Shown in pieces: positions 12,202 to 24,230 of a DNA stretch of 64,000 nucleotides (position 1 is its first letter; each line of letters opens with the position of its first letter). The notes below the pieces were generated by a model that worked only from the letters and a program-made list of their open reading frames with translations, was not told the origin of the DNA and did no database searches. The stretch is from Beta vulgaris subsp. vulgaris (taxonomy: Eukaryota > Streptophyta > Magnoliopsida > Caryophyllales > Amaranthaceae). Position numbers and translations under genes: made by a program. Location of the stretch: NCBI RefSeq assembly GCF_026745355.1, contig NC_079209.1, positions 18,886,987 to 18,950,986 of the forward strand, in the 5' to 3' direction.

Positions 12202-13521
12202 TATATATATATCAACTTATAATACCATTCGTTACCTCATTAACACACTAGTTATACCCATTAAGTACATTATCAATATTAGTATAATTTTAATACGATG
12301 GTATAATTAGGTACATTAAAAAAAATCCAATTTCATAACAACAATACCAGTAGATACATATATATTATACGCAGGGATAATAGTACTATAGTAGTAATAA
12401 TAATAATAATTTTAGTCATAGAAAGTACTATACTATTCCTGTCACATAATATACATCTAACATAAACGTAGAATCACACAACCACATGTATTACACATAG
12501 CACATACAATTCCTAACAAGATTCTAGTTGTTGATGGACATTGTGAATTACCTCGCACGCGTCCCAAATATAGCAATATCAACTAAAAGTCGCCTTCTAC
12601 GAAATGTCCGTCTACAACAAATAATATTACCTAAAGTTAGTTACTTGATATAATATTCCGAAAAATAATTTAACCAAAATTTACAAGCTTAATATTAACA
12701 AAAATCCGAAAACAGAAAAAAAGATATGATAATAATAAAATCTCTACTAACACACGTGACATGTCACCATGGAAAGGAAAATTTGTATATAGTTAATGGT
12801 TTTGCTGTGTGACAACACGCTGGCACCTACTGCCATTCTACCACTATACTAATACACCTTTTCCTTTTTTTTTTTTTGTATTAAAAACTTTTAAAGCTTG
12901 ACAAAATGTTTTCTTTTTTATGAACTGCTGCACGCAGCAACAAGAAGTAGGAGGAAGAAAGGTCAAAGGAAAGAAGAAAGGAAAGAGGAAAGAGAAAGAA
13001 GAAAGAAGAAGAAGAAAGAAGAAAAAGAAGAAGACCCGTGCCGGATTCCGGTCAAGTCGTCGAAGTCTCGGTGTCGGGTTTTAAAACAATATTTTTTTTT
13101 TTTCTGGTTGAAACCTTCGAAACACAACAATGGTGATTCTAGATCTGAAATTTAGAACTTACCAAAGAGATGAAGAAAGTGAATTACGTGAGAATTTTTT
13201 TGGGTGTATGGGGATATATATATGTATGTAAATCTAGGGTTTCACTAAAAGTTAAGTATTTAAAAAAATTTCAGAATTTTCTTTTCTTTCCATCTTTCTT
13301 TTTTTTGAACGAAAAAAAAAATCTGATTTTTTTTAAAAATATCTGATTTCGAATTTTTTTTTTAAAAGAAAAAATCTGATTTAATAAATAAAAACAGTTT
13401 CATAAAAAAAAATCTGATTTATTATGATTTTACTTTATTTTTTCGAGAATTTTATATTTATAAAATCTTATTATAACAAAATACATTTTATAAAATAGTT
13501 ACAAAAATTTGGGATATTACA
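11133..13521. mobile_element. Second copy of the solo LTR, lacking its first 11 bp
   Basis: Nearly identical to 7916-10230, and ending GGGATATTACA followed by GTATG. It lacks the terminal TGTAACACCCC, so it arrived by the segmental duplication rather than by a separate insertion. Differences from the unit B copy are few SNPs, small indels and the longer AT microsatellite. Confidence 0.85.
12138..12212. repeat. AT microsatellite, expanded allele
   Basis: About 75 bp of AT/TA repeat with two AAAT interruptions, against about 24 bp in the duplicated sister LTR. Confidence 0.85.
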
Positions 13522-14809
13522 GTATGTGCTTTCTTTTTCCGAAAGATTCCTGAGCGATAGTGTGGATCTTAGTCATAAGCAAGCCTACCCAACCATGGCA
13601 TTGTTCTCTCATTCGTGACTTGAGAACTAGAGTGCGTCTTACACGTGGCCACCTGTTAAAGCCAAGGTACAAAGCGTGGGATCAGTCTCTTAGTCACATA
13701 CCCTTTTCAGACTTAACCTAAACCTTACCATAGTTTCAAATGTAGAGCTCCAATTTTAGGTTGAGAACTTTGCATCCATGTTATATGACATTTTTCACGT
13801 GGATGTATTATTTTTGCCCATTCTTGACTTGTCAAAACATTGATTTGTATTGCACCTAAAATTGCTTACAAAAACATTGTTAAATTGACCAAACCTTCGC
13901 CCAATTGGGTAAGGCATGCCAGTAGGCAGTGCGCCAAACGCACTGTTGTGTGCCTATCTCTGAGATCTTGCATGGGACACAAATGACCCACTCGACGCGC
14001 AAAACGTTTTGCGTGAAGTGCAGCGAAGGTAGTCCGCCAAACGCCGTTGCGCCTTGCACACAGCTTTGCCACAACAATGTTGCGTGATGCGCAACCTTTG
14101 CATCTCATGATATTGTTAGTTTGGCTAGCATTTATTTTAATGACGTTTGTCAATACCTCCGTCTTAATGTGTTTGTCATTGCGTCCGGAAACTATATAAA
14201 ACTGGGCAAACATCGCCTGAATCGCCAAATAGCATGTCGGGAAGCAGTGCACCAAGCGCATTAAGTCGCGCCTGGTGCACCACTCTGCGCCAGATGCACA
14301 GGCTTCGCGCCACGTGCAACGTTGTGGTGAGGTGAGCAACTTCTTCATCTCATGCTTTGTTGATTTAGTCGTTGTAATGGTTAATTTTGTATTTTGCAAA
14401 CTGCATTCATGTAGAGGCATGATCGTTTTTAGAGTCCTTTTATCAAAATTAAATCTTACCTAATTTTGAAAGATATGAATAAATCATTTTTTGAGTCATA
14501 TCATTATTGAGTCTCATTTAGATGAACGATCAAATAATCTAGGGTCATCCATCTCTTCTTTTCTTCTACCTATATCTCTTCTTTTCGTGTACATCATTTT
14601 AGTTTCCATGTAAAAGTCTCATCAGCTTAAGCATTCTAAATGCATTAGAAGTCCATCTGCATGTATGCCTAGGTTCATCCAGTTCCGCTCCATTTAGAGT
14701 TCCTAACCTCGTCTAACCCTTCAAAGTTACGAGTCTCAACCTCGTTTAGGTTCACCCATCTAAGAAGTTTGGGGTCATTAGAGTTCTTACCATATCAGGA
14801 TTCTAAAAT

Positions 14810-16253
14810 CACTAGTAGAACAATTGCTTATTGCTGCGGTTTTACCTATATGCAACAATATATCCCGTAAAAAGAAAAGGTAAAACATAAAATAAAAGTT
14901 GACTTTTTGACCAGACCCTATTGCTGCGGTTATCTTCAAGAACCGCAACAATATATTAAAAAAAGAATATTTTAATATATTGTCGTGGTTCTTGGAAGAA
15001 CCGCAGCAATATCATTAAAAAATATTTAAAAAAAGTATAAAACGCGTGCAATAATAGCTAGGGTTTTTTTTTTCCTCACTAATTCTATCATCCTCTCACA
15101 CAACCATTATCACTCCTCACCCTTCACCCTTCACCCTCCCTCCTCTCACCATTCACCTTCGACCCTTCATCTTCGACTCTTGACCCTCACTCCTCTCGTC
15201 ATTCACCCTACACCTTCTCTTCTCGTCATTCATCTGATGGCAAATTGAGAAATGCGTAATCCCTCGACCATGGGGAAACGAGAAACGTGCAATCCGTCGA
15301 CCATGTCGCTTCATTAAGAATGATTGATGGTGAGTGATGAACCGTTGGCGAGCGACGATCAACGAAAGATGGTGAGTGATGAATGACGAACGCGAGTGGT
15401 TGAGACGCGAGATCTGGTGGCGAGCAATGGGTTTTGACTAACGGCATCTTCGCGCTCCATCTTCACTCTCCTCGTCGTTCAATGTACCGGCGCCATCAAC
15501 GAGATCTGGTTCGTTCGTTCAAGAAATAAGATCTGGTTCACCGTATCGGTGCCATGAATCGTTTTTTTCGCTTTTTAGATCTGTTTGTAGATTTTTTGTT
15601 TTAGATTTATTTTTGTTTTTTAGATCTGTTTGTAGATTTTTTTGTTTTAGGATTTTTTTTTTATTTTTTTGTTTTTTTTAAAATCTGATTCGTATTTTTT
15701 TCTAATACATTTTTGTTTTTATTATAATGTTTGTAATTAGTCATTAAGTTGTAGTAGTTTTTTTTGTTATTTTTGTTTTTTCATTTTACTTTTTGATCTT
15801 TTGTATATTTAACTAGTTTTTTTTATCTTTATATATTAATGAGATTCATGTCATTTCATCTTCAGTTTGTCAGTAAATTTGGTGGATAGTGGATGGGTTA
15901 GTTGCATGGTTTTAATCTTTCAAATTTAATTCCGAAATGCAAAAAGAAATTTTTTTATTTACCTATACCAGGACCTATTGCTGCGATTTTGGGCAACAAC
16001 CGCAGCAAAAGGCCAAGCTATTGCTGCGGTTTCTAGCCAAAACCGCAGGAATACGTTGTACTTTTTTAATAAAAAATAAACTTATTGCTGCGGTTTTGGC
16101 TAGGAACTACAACAATATGTTGAAATATTGTTGCGCTTAAAAACCACAACAATATATTATTTACCTATTGTTGCACCCTTAATTGCTGTGCGGCCAAAAC
16201 CTTCGCCATATGCCACTTAATGACCGCAACAATAAGCATTTATTCTACTAGTG
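14810..16253 (+). mobile_element. Complete non-autonomous CACTA (En/Spm) element, 1444 bp
   Basis: Terminal inverted repeats CACTAGTAGAA (14810) and TTCTACTAGTG (ending 16253) are flanked by a 3 bp target duplication AAT, the signature of the CACTA superfamily. Subterminal regions are packed with direct and inverted copies of TTGCTGCGGTT / AACCGCAGCAA, which in this superfamily serve as transposase binding sites. The interior has a CT-rich 5'UTR-like stretch (15070-15235), GATCTGGTTCG motifs (15490-15545) and a T-rich stretch (15560-15840). There is no transposase ORF, so it needs an autonomous partner. Confidence 0.9.
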
Positions 16254-16617
16254 AATTAATACATATTCATGCTTAATATGAGTCTAAATCTCTAAGGAGT
16301 CTGCACATATTAGGAGTCTAGAATCCATATAAATCCATGTATAATAGGAGTTTAAATTCATTAGAGTTTTGCATCTTAGGAGTCTAGAATCAATAGAAAT
16401 CCATGCCTAGTAGGAGTCTAAATGCATTAGAATTCCATCCATCTTAGGATCCTAGGTCCACTAGAGTCTCATGTATATTAGAATTCTGACATCCTTACAA
16501 GTCTATTAATTTTTAAAATTCTAAGGTCATTATAAGTTTACAAGACTATGATTTTAAAGTCATTAGAATTTCATATCTATTAGGATTGTATTCATACCAA
16601 ATTCCCTTTGCATTACT
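16254..16617. repeat. Degenerate minisatellite-like leader sequence
   Basis: Phrases such as TAGGAGTCTA, CATTAGA and AATCCATG recur roughly every 70 bp from about 16290 to 16520. It continues the leader sequence interrupted by the CACTA element at 14810. No coding potential was seen. Confidence 0.5.
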
Positions 16618-16669
16618 GTAGGCATCGTTTTACTTCGTCTATGCGGGATCAGTGTGTATTAGACTAACT

Positions 16670-17807
16670 CACTAGTAGAAAAATGTTAATTTGCGTCGGA
16701 CCTAGGAGCACCATTTGCGTCGGACTTAGGTCCGACGGCACAGGTCTTGACGCAAATTAGTGATACAGATCTCGTCGGAAAAACGACGCAGATAAGGCTA
16801 TTTGCGTCGTACCTTGTCAACATGCGACGCACATCACAAACCTCCGCATCCAATTCCCAGCAGCATAGGAAGCTCAGAAAGAAAAACGAAATACAAAAAC
16901 ATACACAAAAACAGATCTAACGGAAACGAAACAATAACGATAAATAAACTAGTGAACTCAAGGTACAAATCGTCTTGCGTTGATTAAGAAACGAAAAAAA
17001 TCTAACAAATATCAAAAATTAAAAATTCAGATCTAACATACAACAAAAAACGAAATTAAAAAACTAAACCTTAAAAAAAAACCAGATCTAACAGACAGAA
17101 ATTTCACTAAATATATTTTTTAAAAAATACAAATCGCCAAAAACGCTGTTCTTCTTCAAATCTCGTTCTTCAATCTCTTTCTTCAAATCTTGTTCTTCAA
17201 ATCGCCAAAAACCAGATCTACAGAATGAAATCTCTTTCTTCTTCAAATCGTGCTTCTGAGAAAGAAATCGTGCTTCTGAGAATGAAATCGCAGAGAAATC
17301 TGAGGATGAAAATCGTGCTTCTGAGAATGAAAACATGCTTTCCAAATCGTGTTGAGAATGAAATCGCAGAGAAACCAAAACAAAAAAGAGAAAGAGAAGA
17401 GTTGGAGAGAGAGAGAGAGAGAGAGGGGAAACCTTGGAGAGAGAGAGACCGAAACCTTGGAGAGATAGAGAGAGGAAAACTTTGAGAGACGTGGCTGATA
17501 ATAAGAAAGTAGGTTTGAGAGTTAAAATAAGAAATTAGGTTACAAAGAGGATATAAAACACGGGTTGGAGTGGGCTTGTAATCTGCGCGCACCATGGGCT
17601 TCATGCGACGCAGATTACTTTTTATGCGCCGCCCATGGGCTTGATGCGACGCACATATTATTTGCATGGCACGTTAGTTAGACACACGCACATAGTTTCC
17701 TTATGCGTCGATTCCCTGTTGCATGCGACGCAAATAGGTCTTCTGCGACGTTTGTCCTATTGTGCGACGCAGATGGTGAGACACATATCGTCTGTTTTCT
17801 ACTAGTG
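16670..17807. mobile_element. Complete non-autonomous CACTA element, 1138 bp
   Basis: Termini CACTAGTAGAAAAATG (16670) and TTTTCTACTAGTG (ending 17807) are flanked by the target duplication ACT (16667-16669, 17808-17810). Removing the element restores continuity with the uninterrupted LTR at about 26766. Subterminal regions carry repeated TTTGCGTCG / TGCGACGCA motifs. The interior contains GAGAAATGAAATC-like repeats (17220-17370) and a GA microsatellite at about 17403-17425; read on the minus strand this is a CT-rich 5'UTR-like stretch. No transposase is encoded. Confidence 0.9.
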
Positions 17808-18033
17808 ACTCATTGTAAAGGTTTTATTGAAATCATTTTTGAAGTCGCCAACAAGTATTTAAAGGAAGACTCATAAACTTAATTGGATAAGGGAAATCGT
17901 AGGGACAACTTATGGACTTATCCAATGGAGATTTTCCTGTCAAGACTCCATAAATGGTCAATTAACCGAAAATTGAGTTCGGGATTAGGCTACGAATACG
18001 GTCAAAATCACATTCGTCCATGCTGGCCTCTAC

Positions 18034-18955
18034 CACTTGTGGAAAAAACCTTATATGTCACTTAGTAACAGATGCGGTTTTTGTAAAACCGCATCCGAAA
18101 ATCAACATAAAAAATGAGAGCGAAAACTAAGAGGACAATCTGATGCGGTCCTTTTATGGACCGCATCCGATTTCAGTCCATAAAATAAAATGAAAATGTA
18201 GCCCACTATGGAAAATAATGCGCGGCCCAATCCTCTCTCTCAACCGGTCCCCTTATTTCTAACTCTCCCTTGCTTTTTTTCTCTCAGACCCAAAACCTAA
18301 TCTCTCTCTTCTAAACCTAACTCTCCTCTAAGCTCCTTCCTCAATTCGCCGACGCCCCCCTCTCTCCTTCCTTCTCCCTCCGCAACGTAATTTGCGTCTT
18401 TAATATCTCTCGTCTACCTTTTCCGCATATCCCTCTCGGAAAATTCGCCGGACTCTTAAGCTTCATCGTTCGTTGTTCTCGGAAAACCCGCAGTTCTTGT
18501 TCGTTGTTCATCGAAATCTCGCCATTTTGTTCGTTCTTCGTCGAAAACTCTCGGTTTTGTCATATCTTAAGCTTCGAAAACTCGCCGTCTCTTAAGCTTC
18601 ATCGCCACGCACGAAATCACCATTCTCTTCATCATCATCGTTCGTTTTCGTCGTTCATCGAAAGCAATAACTGCTTTGTCATCTCTCTCTTCGCATCAAT
18701 TATAATTTTGTTGGTAAATAGGTTTTCTTTATTTAGGATTTCGTGTATTATTAGTTTATAATTAGTTTTTCGAATTAATTATGTATATTATAGATCTAGG
18801 GTTTTAGTTTTGTATTTTAGTTTTCAATTTTTTTTCATTCTCTTTTCGATTATGTTTATATTATATATATATTTTTGTAATTTTTTATTTTTTTTGTAAA
18901 AGTTTGTCAGATTTTTGTAGTTTTTGTACACAATTTCATTTTTTAATTAGATGTA
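18034..18955 (+). mobile_element. CACTA-like element with one end lost
   Basis: Starts CACTTGTGGAAAAAACC followed by hairpin-forming subterminal motifs (GATGCGGTTTTTG / AAAACCGCATC, GATGCGGTCC / GGACCGCATC). Next comes a CT-rich 5'UTR-like stretch (18220-18360), repeated CGTTCTTCGTCGAAAACTC-type phrases (18420-18660) and a T-rich intron-like stretch. No right terminal repeat is present; LTR sequence resumes at about 18956. The right end and some LTR sequence appear to have been deleted together. Confidence 0.6.
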
Positions 18956-19961
18956 TAATGATAAAGAATTTATTCAATCACCCTTAGGATACCGTGGCTT
19001 GGTTGTTTGCGAGATTGATAACATTCAGGACAAGCAATCGTGAAGCCTGAAGGAAAATATGTGTTTATGTATTTGTCTATGTGTTGAAAAGTATGAGTTT
19101 TGTAGGGAGGTTTCGTAAAATATGAAAGTCGTAGCGTACAAGTATGTGAAAGAACCGCTTGAAGACCGTATGTAAATCAAGACATATATATAGGAAAAAG
19201 GAAACTGCTTGTTACACGCAGGGTGAATGCACCTGGCGCAGGTCTTATGTGATGCACAATCACACATGTCAGATGCATATTTTGTGCATATGACGCGTCA
19301 TGCCCACTTAGATTCGTACACGTGGTACGAGCTTCAAAAAAGATAAGAAAGAAAACTACACGTCGCGCAGAGGATTGCGCCAAGCACATGACTCTGTGTT
19401 ACACATAATGCCATATGTTAGGTGCAAATTGGTGTACCTAATGCGGGTGGACAATGTTGTGTCTAACGCACGACAGCGCGCCAGGTGCACATGCCTGACT
19501 TATTGACAAGCTTTGCCAGCCTTTTTGGTAGACGCGTTTTAAACAATTTCTTTTATCTTTTGACTTCGGAAATCCAATTTTAGTTATTAAAATATCTTTT
19601 ATTAAAATAAAATATTTAACTATCATGAACAATTAATCATTGGATTTTTTTCAAAAAAAATAGGCTTAAAATACAATAAATTACCAGGAATAATTAATTG
19701 GGCTTGAAAATAAGACTTTAATACTTTTCAAAATAGTTTTGGGAAGGAACTCTCCCTTTGGGTCGGACCGATTAAGATCACGATATGCTTCATCATCGGA
19801 TCCTTAAATGGGGAGAACAATTATGTGGCTAGAGAAGCCCCCAACTTTGACCGAGGTTTAGGAAACTAAAAGTCCTAGTTTATGGTGTAGGGATGGAGAA
19901 TGATTCTAAACGCTCTGCAGTTTAGAATTGATCTATATACGTCGGTCTCTGAAAAACAAAG

Positions 19962-22172
19962 TGTAACACCCTAAATCTTTGGTTTCAAAACTTTATAAAA
20001 CATTCACTTTCCATTAAAATATTTCACTAAACCTTTAGGGTGTTACCGCAGCATCTATTGTTAAAAATAAATGCAAGGCTAATTAATAAAAATAAATAAA
20101 GTTTGAAGTTACAAACCAAAGTATCAAAATAAACCAAACTAAGTTTTCTAATTTAAACAAATCCAAAACTAAACAACCCCAAATAACAATACTGTAATAT
20201 TTATTAAACTAGGTGAACTTAAAAATTATATATTTGCTCATTCCTGCAACGTAGTCCCTTTCACCAACCTGCACAATATAAATAGGAAAAAACAAAGGAA
20301 AATAAATACACAAAAATTAGCGAAAGCTAAGTAATTACAACTCCATCCCATAAAATAATAGTAGTTATATTTTAAAAATAATTTTTATAGCATAATACAG
20401 ATAAGTATAACGTAATATATACAAGTATATAATATATATAACCAATTTAAATACTTCAAGTTTATATGATTCATACAACAACAGATTTAATTATTAGAGG
20501 GCAATTGAACATCAGTAGGCCGGGACTAATCCTAGTAACCACCTACTTCAACATGGGTCCTCACCCAAATAAATTAAGAGTAATGGTCAATATCATTTCG
20601 CAGAACGTCCGTAGTGTGCACACCCCTCACTAATCTAATGGGTATCTGCAACGCGAACCAATAGTATTAGGAAGAAGACAATAAAGAGTTATAACAGAAT
20701 AAAAATTAAGTATTGTTCATCACCTATGGAGGATCCAAGTCCATAGGATAATTCCCTAAATAATGTTTCCAGGCCACTTTACGTGATTAATAGATTTTGA
20801 AATATATGACACATTAAACATCACATTAACATTAACAGGAAAGTCTTTAATTCAATAAATATTTTTCACAACTTAATCACTTTATAGAATTATAATAATC
20901 AACGTCCATAATTTAAGTAACCAATACGTCCATCATTAGAGCCTCATAGAGTCACAATATCAACTTATAATTTTCGTTCACAACATCATTAACACACTAG
21001 TTGTACCCACTAGGGTACATTATCAACATTAGTATAATTTTAGTACGATAGTATAAATAGGTAGATAATAAGTCCAAAAGTAATACCAATAATACTAGTA
21101 GATACATATGTGTGATACGCAGCGATAGTATATACTGTAATAATAATAATAATTTTAGTCGTAACAAGTATTAATATTATTCATGTCACATAATATACAT
21201 CAATCATAAAATATAATTACATAGTAACATCAATTACATATAGCACATACACGGGATTCTAAGTGTTGATGTATGGACGTTGTGAATTACCTCCAACGCG
21301 TCCCAAGTATAGAAATATCAACTAAAAATCGCCTTCTACGAATTTTTCGTGTACAACAAATAATATTACCTAAAGTTAGTCACTTGATATAATATCCCAA
21401 AAATAATCAATCAAAGGTTACAAGATTAATAATAACAAAGTTGAATAACCAAAGTTGAAAAGAAAAAAAAAAGAAAAAGAAAGAAATTGAAGAAAACATG
21501 GTACAGGTGCACAAAAGTCAAAAAAATTTCAACACTCTTTGTGACAGCAAGTCACAACTTTTCCGTGAACTTGTTGTCCACAATTCAATAAATTGTTTTA
21601 TTTTTATTTTTTATTTTTTTTCTTCAAAACTTAAAGCACATAAATGAACTTCGTTCCCATTAGCCATTCCACCGAAAACCAGAAGAAAAGAAGAAAGAAG
21701 AAAGAGAAGGAAGAAAGAAGAAAAGAAATAAAAAAGGAAGAAGAAGAGCAGCTGGCCAAGTACAGTGTTGGGGTTTTAAAGTATTTATTTTATTTTATTT
21801 TTGTTAAACCTCGAATAACGACAATGGTGAAGATGATAGATCCGAAATTGAGAATTACAAAAGAGATGAAGAAAGTGTATTATGTGGGGATTTTTGAGTG
21901 ATTTTTACTAAAAGATAAGCATTTTAAAAAATCTAATCCGTCCCCAGAACCAATTCAAGTTATAATGTCATAATTTTATTTTATCTCTATTTTTCTTTTT
22001 GAACGAAAAAGGTGATAAAATAAAATCTTATTTTCTTTTAATAATTTTTCGAAATATATATATATTATATGTATATATATATATATATGTATATATTAAT
22101 ATATGATATTATATATATATAAGATATATATTATATATATATATTATATATGTATATATATATTATATATAG

Positions 22173-22225
<53 letters not shown>

Positions 22226-22374
22226 TGATGATAAAAAATCTGGTATTATAAAAACTAATTTCCATAAAAAAAATCTGATTATTACTATTATATTTTATTT
22301 TTCAGAATTTTATATTTACAAAAGCTTGTTATAGCAAAATAAATTTCATAGTTAAAAAAATTTGGGATATTACA
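19962..22374. mobile_element. Solo LTR related to the one at 7905, 2413 bp
   Basis: Starts TGTAACACCCT and ends GGGATATTACA; flanked by CAAAG and CAATG, a target duplication with one mismatch. It is related along its whole length to the LTR at 7905-10230 but clearly more diverged than the 7905/11133 pair, so it is a separate insertion. Contains a long AT microsatellite at about 22050-22226 and a GA-rich tract at 21675-21745. Confidence 0.8.
22050..22226. repeat. Long interrupted (TA)n/(TATG)n microsatellite
   Basis: About 175 bp of nearly pure A/T alternation with scattered G, inside the solo LTR at 19962. The equivalent (TA)n runs in the sister LTRs lie elsewhere in the LTR, so this expansion is independent. 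Confidence 0.85.
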
Positions 22375-23361
22375 CAATGTTAGTATGCAGGAAAATAACT
22401 ACAAACAATTTGATTACCTACAAAAGAAGATGTTAGCAAAAAGGTGCATACAACTCACACAAAGCACATAATGATGCAAAGATGCAAACTTAGACTCTCT
22501 AAGGATGCATGAGATGCTATGCAATGATTAAGGTTATGCAAACTTAAGGAAGATGATACGTCATGCAAGATTAGGGTTATGCAATATTAGAATGTATGAA
22601 ATGCAATGCAAGGTCAGGGTTTTGCAAGACTATGAGATATGATTATGCACAATGATAGAATGATTAGAACTGAATAAAATGATTTTCGAAAACTGTTTTT
22701 AGTCAATAACCGGGGACCGTAAACAAGGTACGCAGATTACAACTTTTCGGGAGTTTGGTTTGATTTGGAGGAACCACCACATATAAAGGAATCCCCCACT
22801 TTGGCTGAGCTTATCTTGGATAAGGTGTTGCGAGCCTTGATTGAATTGGACTTGATCTGTCTTGAACATTCAGAGTTTTCACTAGGGATTGTTCTTAGGA
22901 AAGTTGATAACGTAAAGTCAAATATCGCCAAAGATCATGGAATTGTGAGAGAGTCCTTCAAGGATAAAGAAGAGCTTGGATTGAAAAAAAAGTTTGATTT
23001 TGTGACTTAAATAAATATAGGTGGGAAAAGGCTTTAACGAGGCTTGGTTCACACTAGATTCTATGTCGGGATCTAGAAAGAGTATGCTCCAGAATTCTAG
23101 AAAATCAAATCACTAGACCATGAAGATTCATATGTATCCTTGCGAAATCAGACCATTCGTAGTGCCATATATGATTTATTTTATATACATGATTTGTAAC
23201 CCCTTAACTTTTTCCTAGGCCGCTCTTTCGGGTTTATAACCTAGCGGGCTTAGATATACCTTAAAAAAGGAGTTATGGTTAATGAAAAGTTGAAAGGTTA
23301 ATGTTTTATGAAGGTTTAATTGGTCGGGCTACGATAGGAACATGGATTTAGATTATATGGG

Positions 23362-23733
23362 CTAAGGTTTTGATGGTTTGAAGGATTTGAATGAGGGGTA
23401 GAACTTGTGCGGAAGCCCCCTAGCTTGAATTTTTATTTCATTGCCTTTGGCTTTTTCTTTCTTTTTGTCTTGTACGTTTTCTTTTGCTTTTTTTTGCACT
23501 TTGAATTTTTTCACTTCTTTTTTGTTTTTCCCGGGCATTAACATTTTTACGTACGAGGCTTGCACACAATTTTTTTTGTGGGTTAGGGTATTGGAAGGTT
23601 TGAAGGGTATTTGTGGAGCTTTGATTTGATAGATTATTTGGCTAATGATAATTTGGACGATGGAGGAAAGAGGGGATGATTCCTTATCCAAGATGTGTTC
23701 TTTTATCATTTTTCTTTTATTAGTCAAAGTCAT
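23362..23733 (-). CDS. Short lysine-rich ORF of unknown nature in the Tat/Ogre-like interior
   Basis: A 123-residue frame on the element's own strand, very rich in lysine in its second half (NKKEVKKFKVQKKAKEN). It matches no family I recognise. Ogre-type elements can carry an extra ORF upstream of gag, and the position and strand would allow that, but a chance frame in A/T-rich purine-biased DNA is equally possible. Confidence 0.2.
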   Translation of the reverse strand: MTLTNKRKMIKEHILDKESSPLSSIVQIIISQIIYQIKAPQIPFKPSNTLTHKKNCVQASYVKMLMPGKNKKEVKKFKVQKKAKENVQDKKKEKAKGNEIKIQARGLPHKFYPSFKSFKPSKP

Positions 23734-24144
23734 TACGTGATTTAATTTTCATCATTAAATTAGAAGCATAAATGATGGTGAAAGGCCAATGAAAAAAATG
23801 AAATGAAAGTGGAATGGATATTATAAATGAAGTCCTATAATGACATACACTCGATGGGAAAAGACATAAATGGCTCAACATAAGGACTCTCTGACTCATT
23901 CTAGGAAACAAGAAATAAAAGACTATGCCCTTTTGAATGGTTGATGTACTTCGCAAAAGGGTTATTGGTGATGTTGATTCTCATTGTAGAAAGCATTAGA
24001 AGTCTGTTGGCATCGACCATGTCTTGTAGTGTATTTAAGGGGTCTAACACTAGGTGTCAAATTTTTATTTTTTTTTGTTGTAATTCGCGATAGAAATGTA
24101 GGTTGCGCCTTTTAAATTATATGTTAGGTGTAGGGTTCACAGTA

Positions 24145-24226
24145 GACCCTATGGGTGTGATCATGCCTCTATTGTTAAGGCAATGGACCCTATGAAAGTG
24201 ATCATACCTCTATTGTGAAGGCGGTC
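24145..24226. repeat. Tandem duplication, 41 bp period
   Basis: GACCCTATG...TGATCAT(G/A)CCTCTATTGT occurs at 24145 and again at 24186. Confidence 0.75.
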
Positions 24227-24230
24227 AAAA

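Larger units (their letters stand above)
11131..15420 (+). repeat. Tandem duplication unit C (LTR plus leader fragment)
   Basis: After two filler bases (CT), 11133 onward matches the solo LTR of unit B from its twelfth base (7916). The LTR ends at 13521 and is followed by GTATG and the same leader as units A and B. The copy continues past the point where B stops, through 14810 where the CACTA element begins, to 15420 where homology with unit A ends. The second duplication therefore copied about 3.2 kb (7916-11130). Confidence 0.8.
16618..19961 (-). repeat. Left (3') LTR of the Tat/Ogre-like element, interrupted by two CACTA elements
   Basis: LTR sequence is found at 16618-16669, 17811-18033 and about 18956-19961, matching 26722-26990 and 27365-28160 of the right LTR. 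About 330 bp present in the right LTR (near 27000-27360) is missing here, apparently lost around the CACTA-like element at 18034. The boundary towards the interior is uncertain because a solo LTR sits there. Confidence 0.6.

Noticed and set aside
13866..14420. Conserved minus-strand ORF of 155-184 codons in units A, B and C (also 5884-6351 and 10575-11057)
   Set aside because: It is conserved only because the units are recent duplicates, runs antisense to the retroelement leader, resembles no domain, and is frame-shifted at its end in unit A. The openness follows from the GC-rich patch.
22765..23010. 81-codon plus-strand ORF
   Set aside because: No recognisable domain, antisense to the surrounding Tat/Ogre-like element, no start or promoter evidence.
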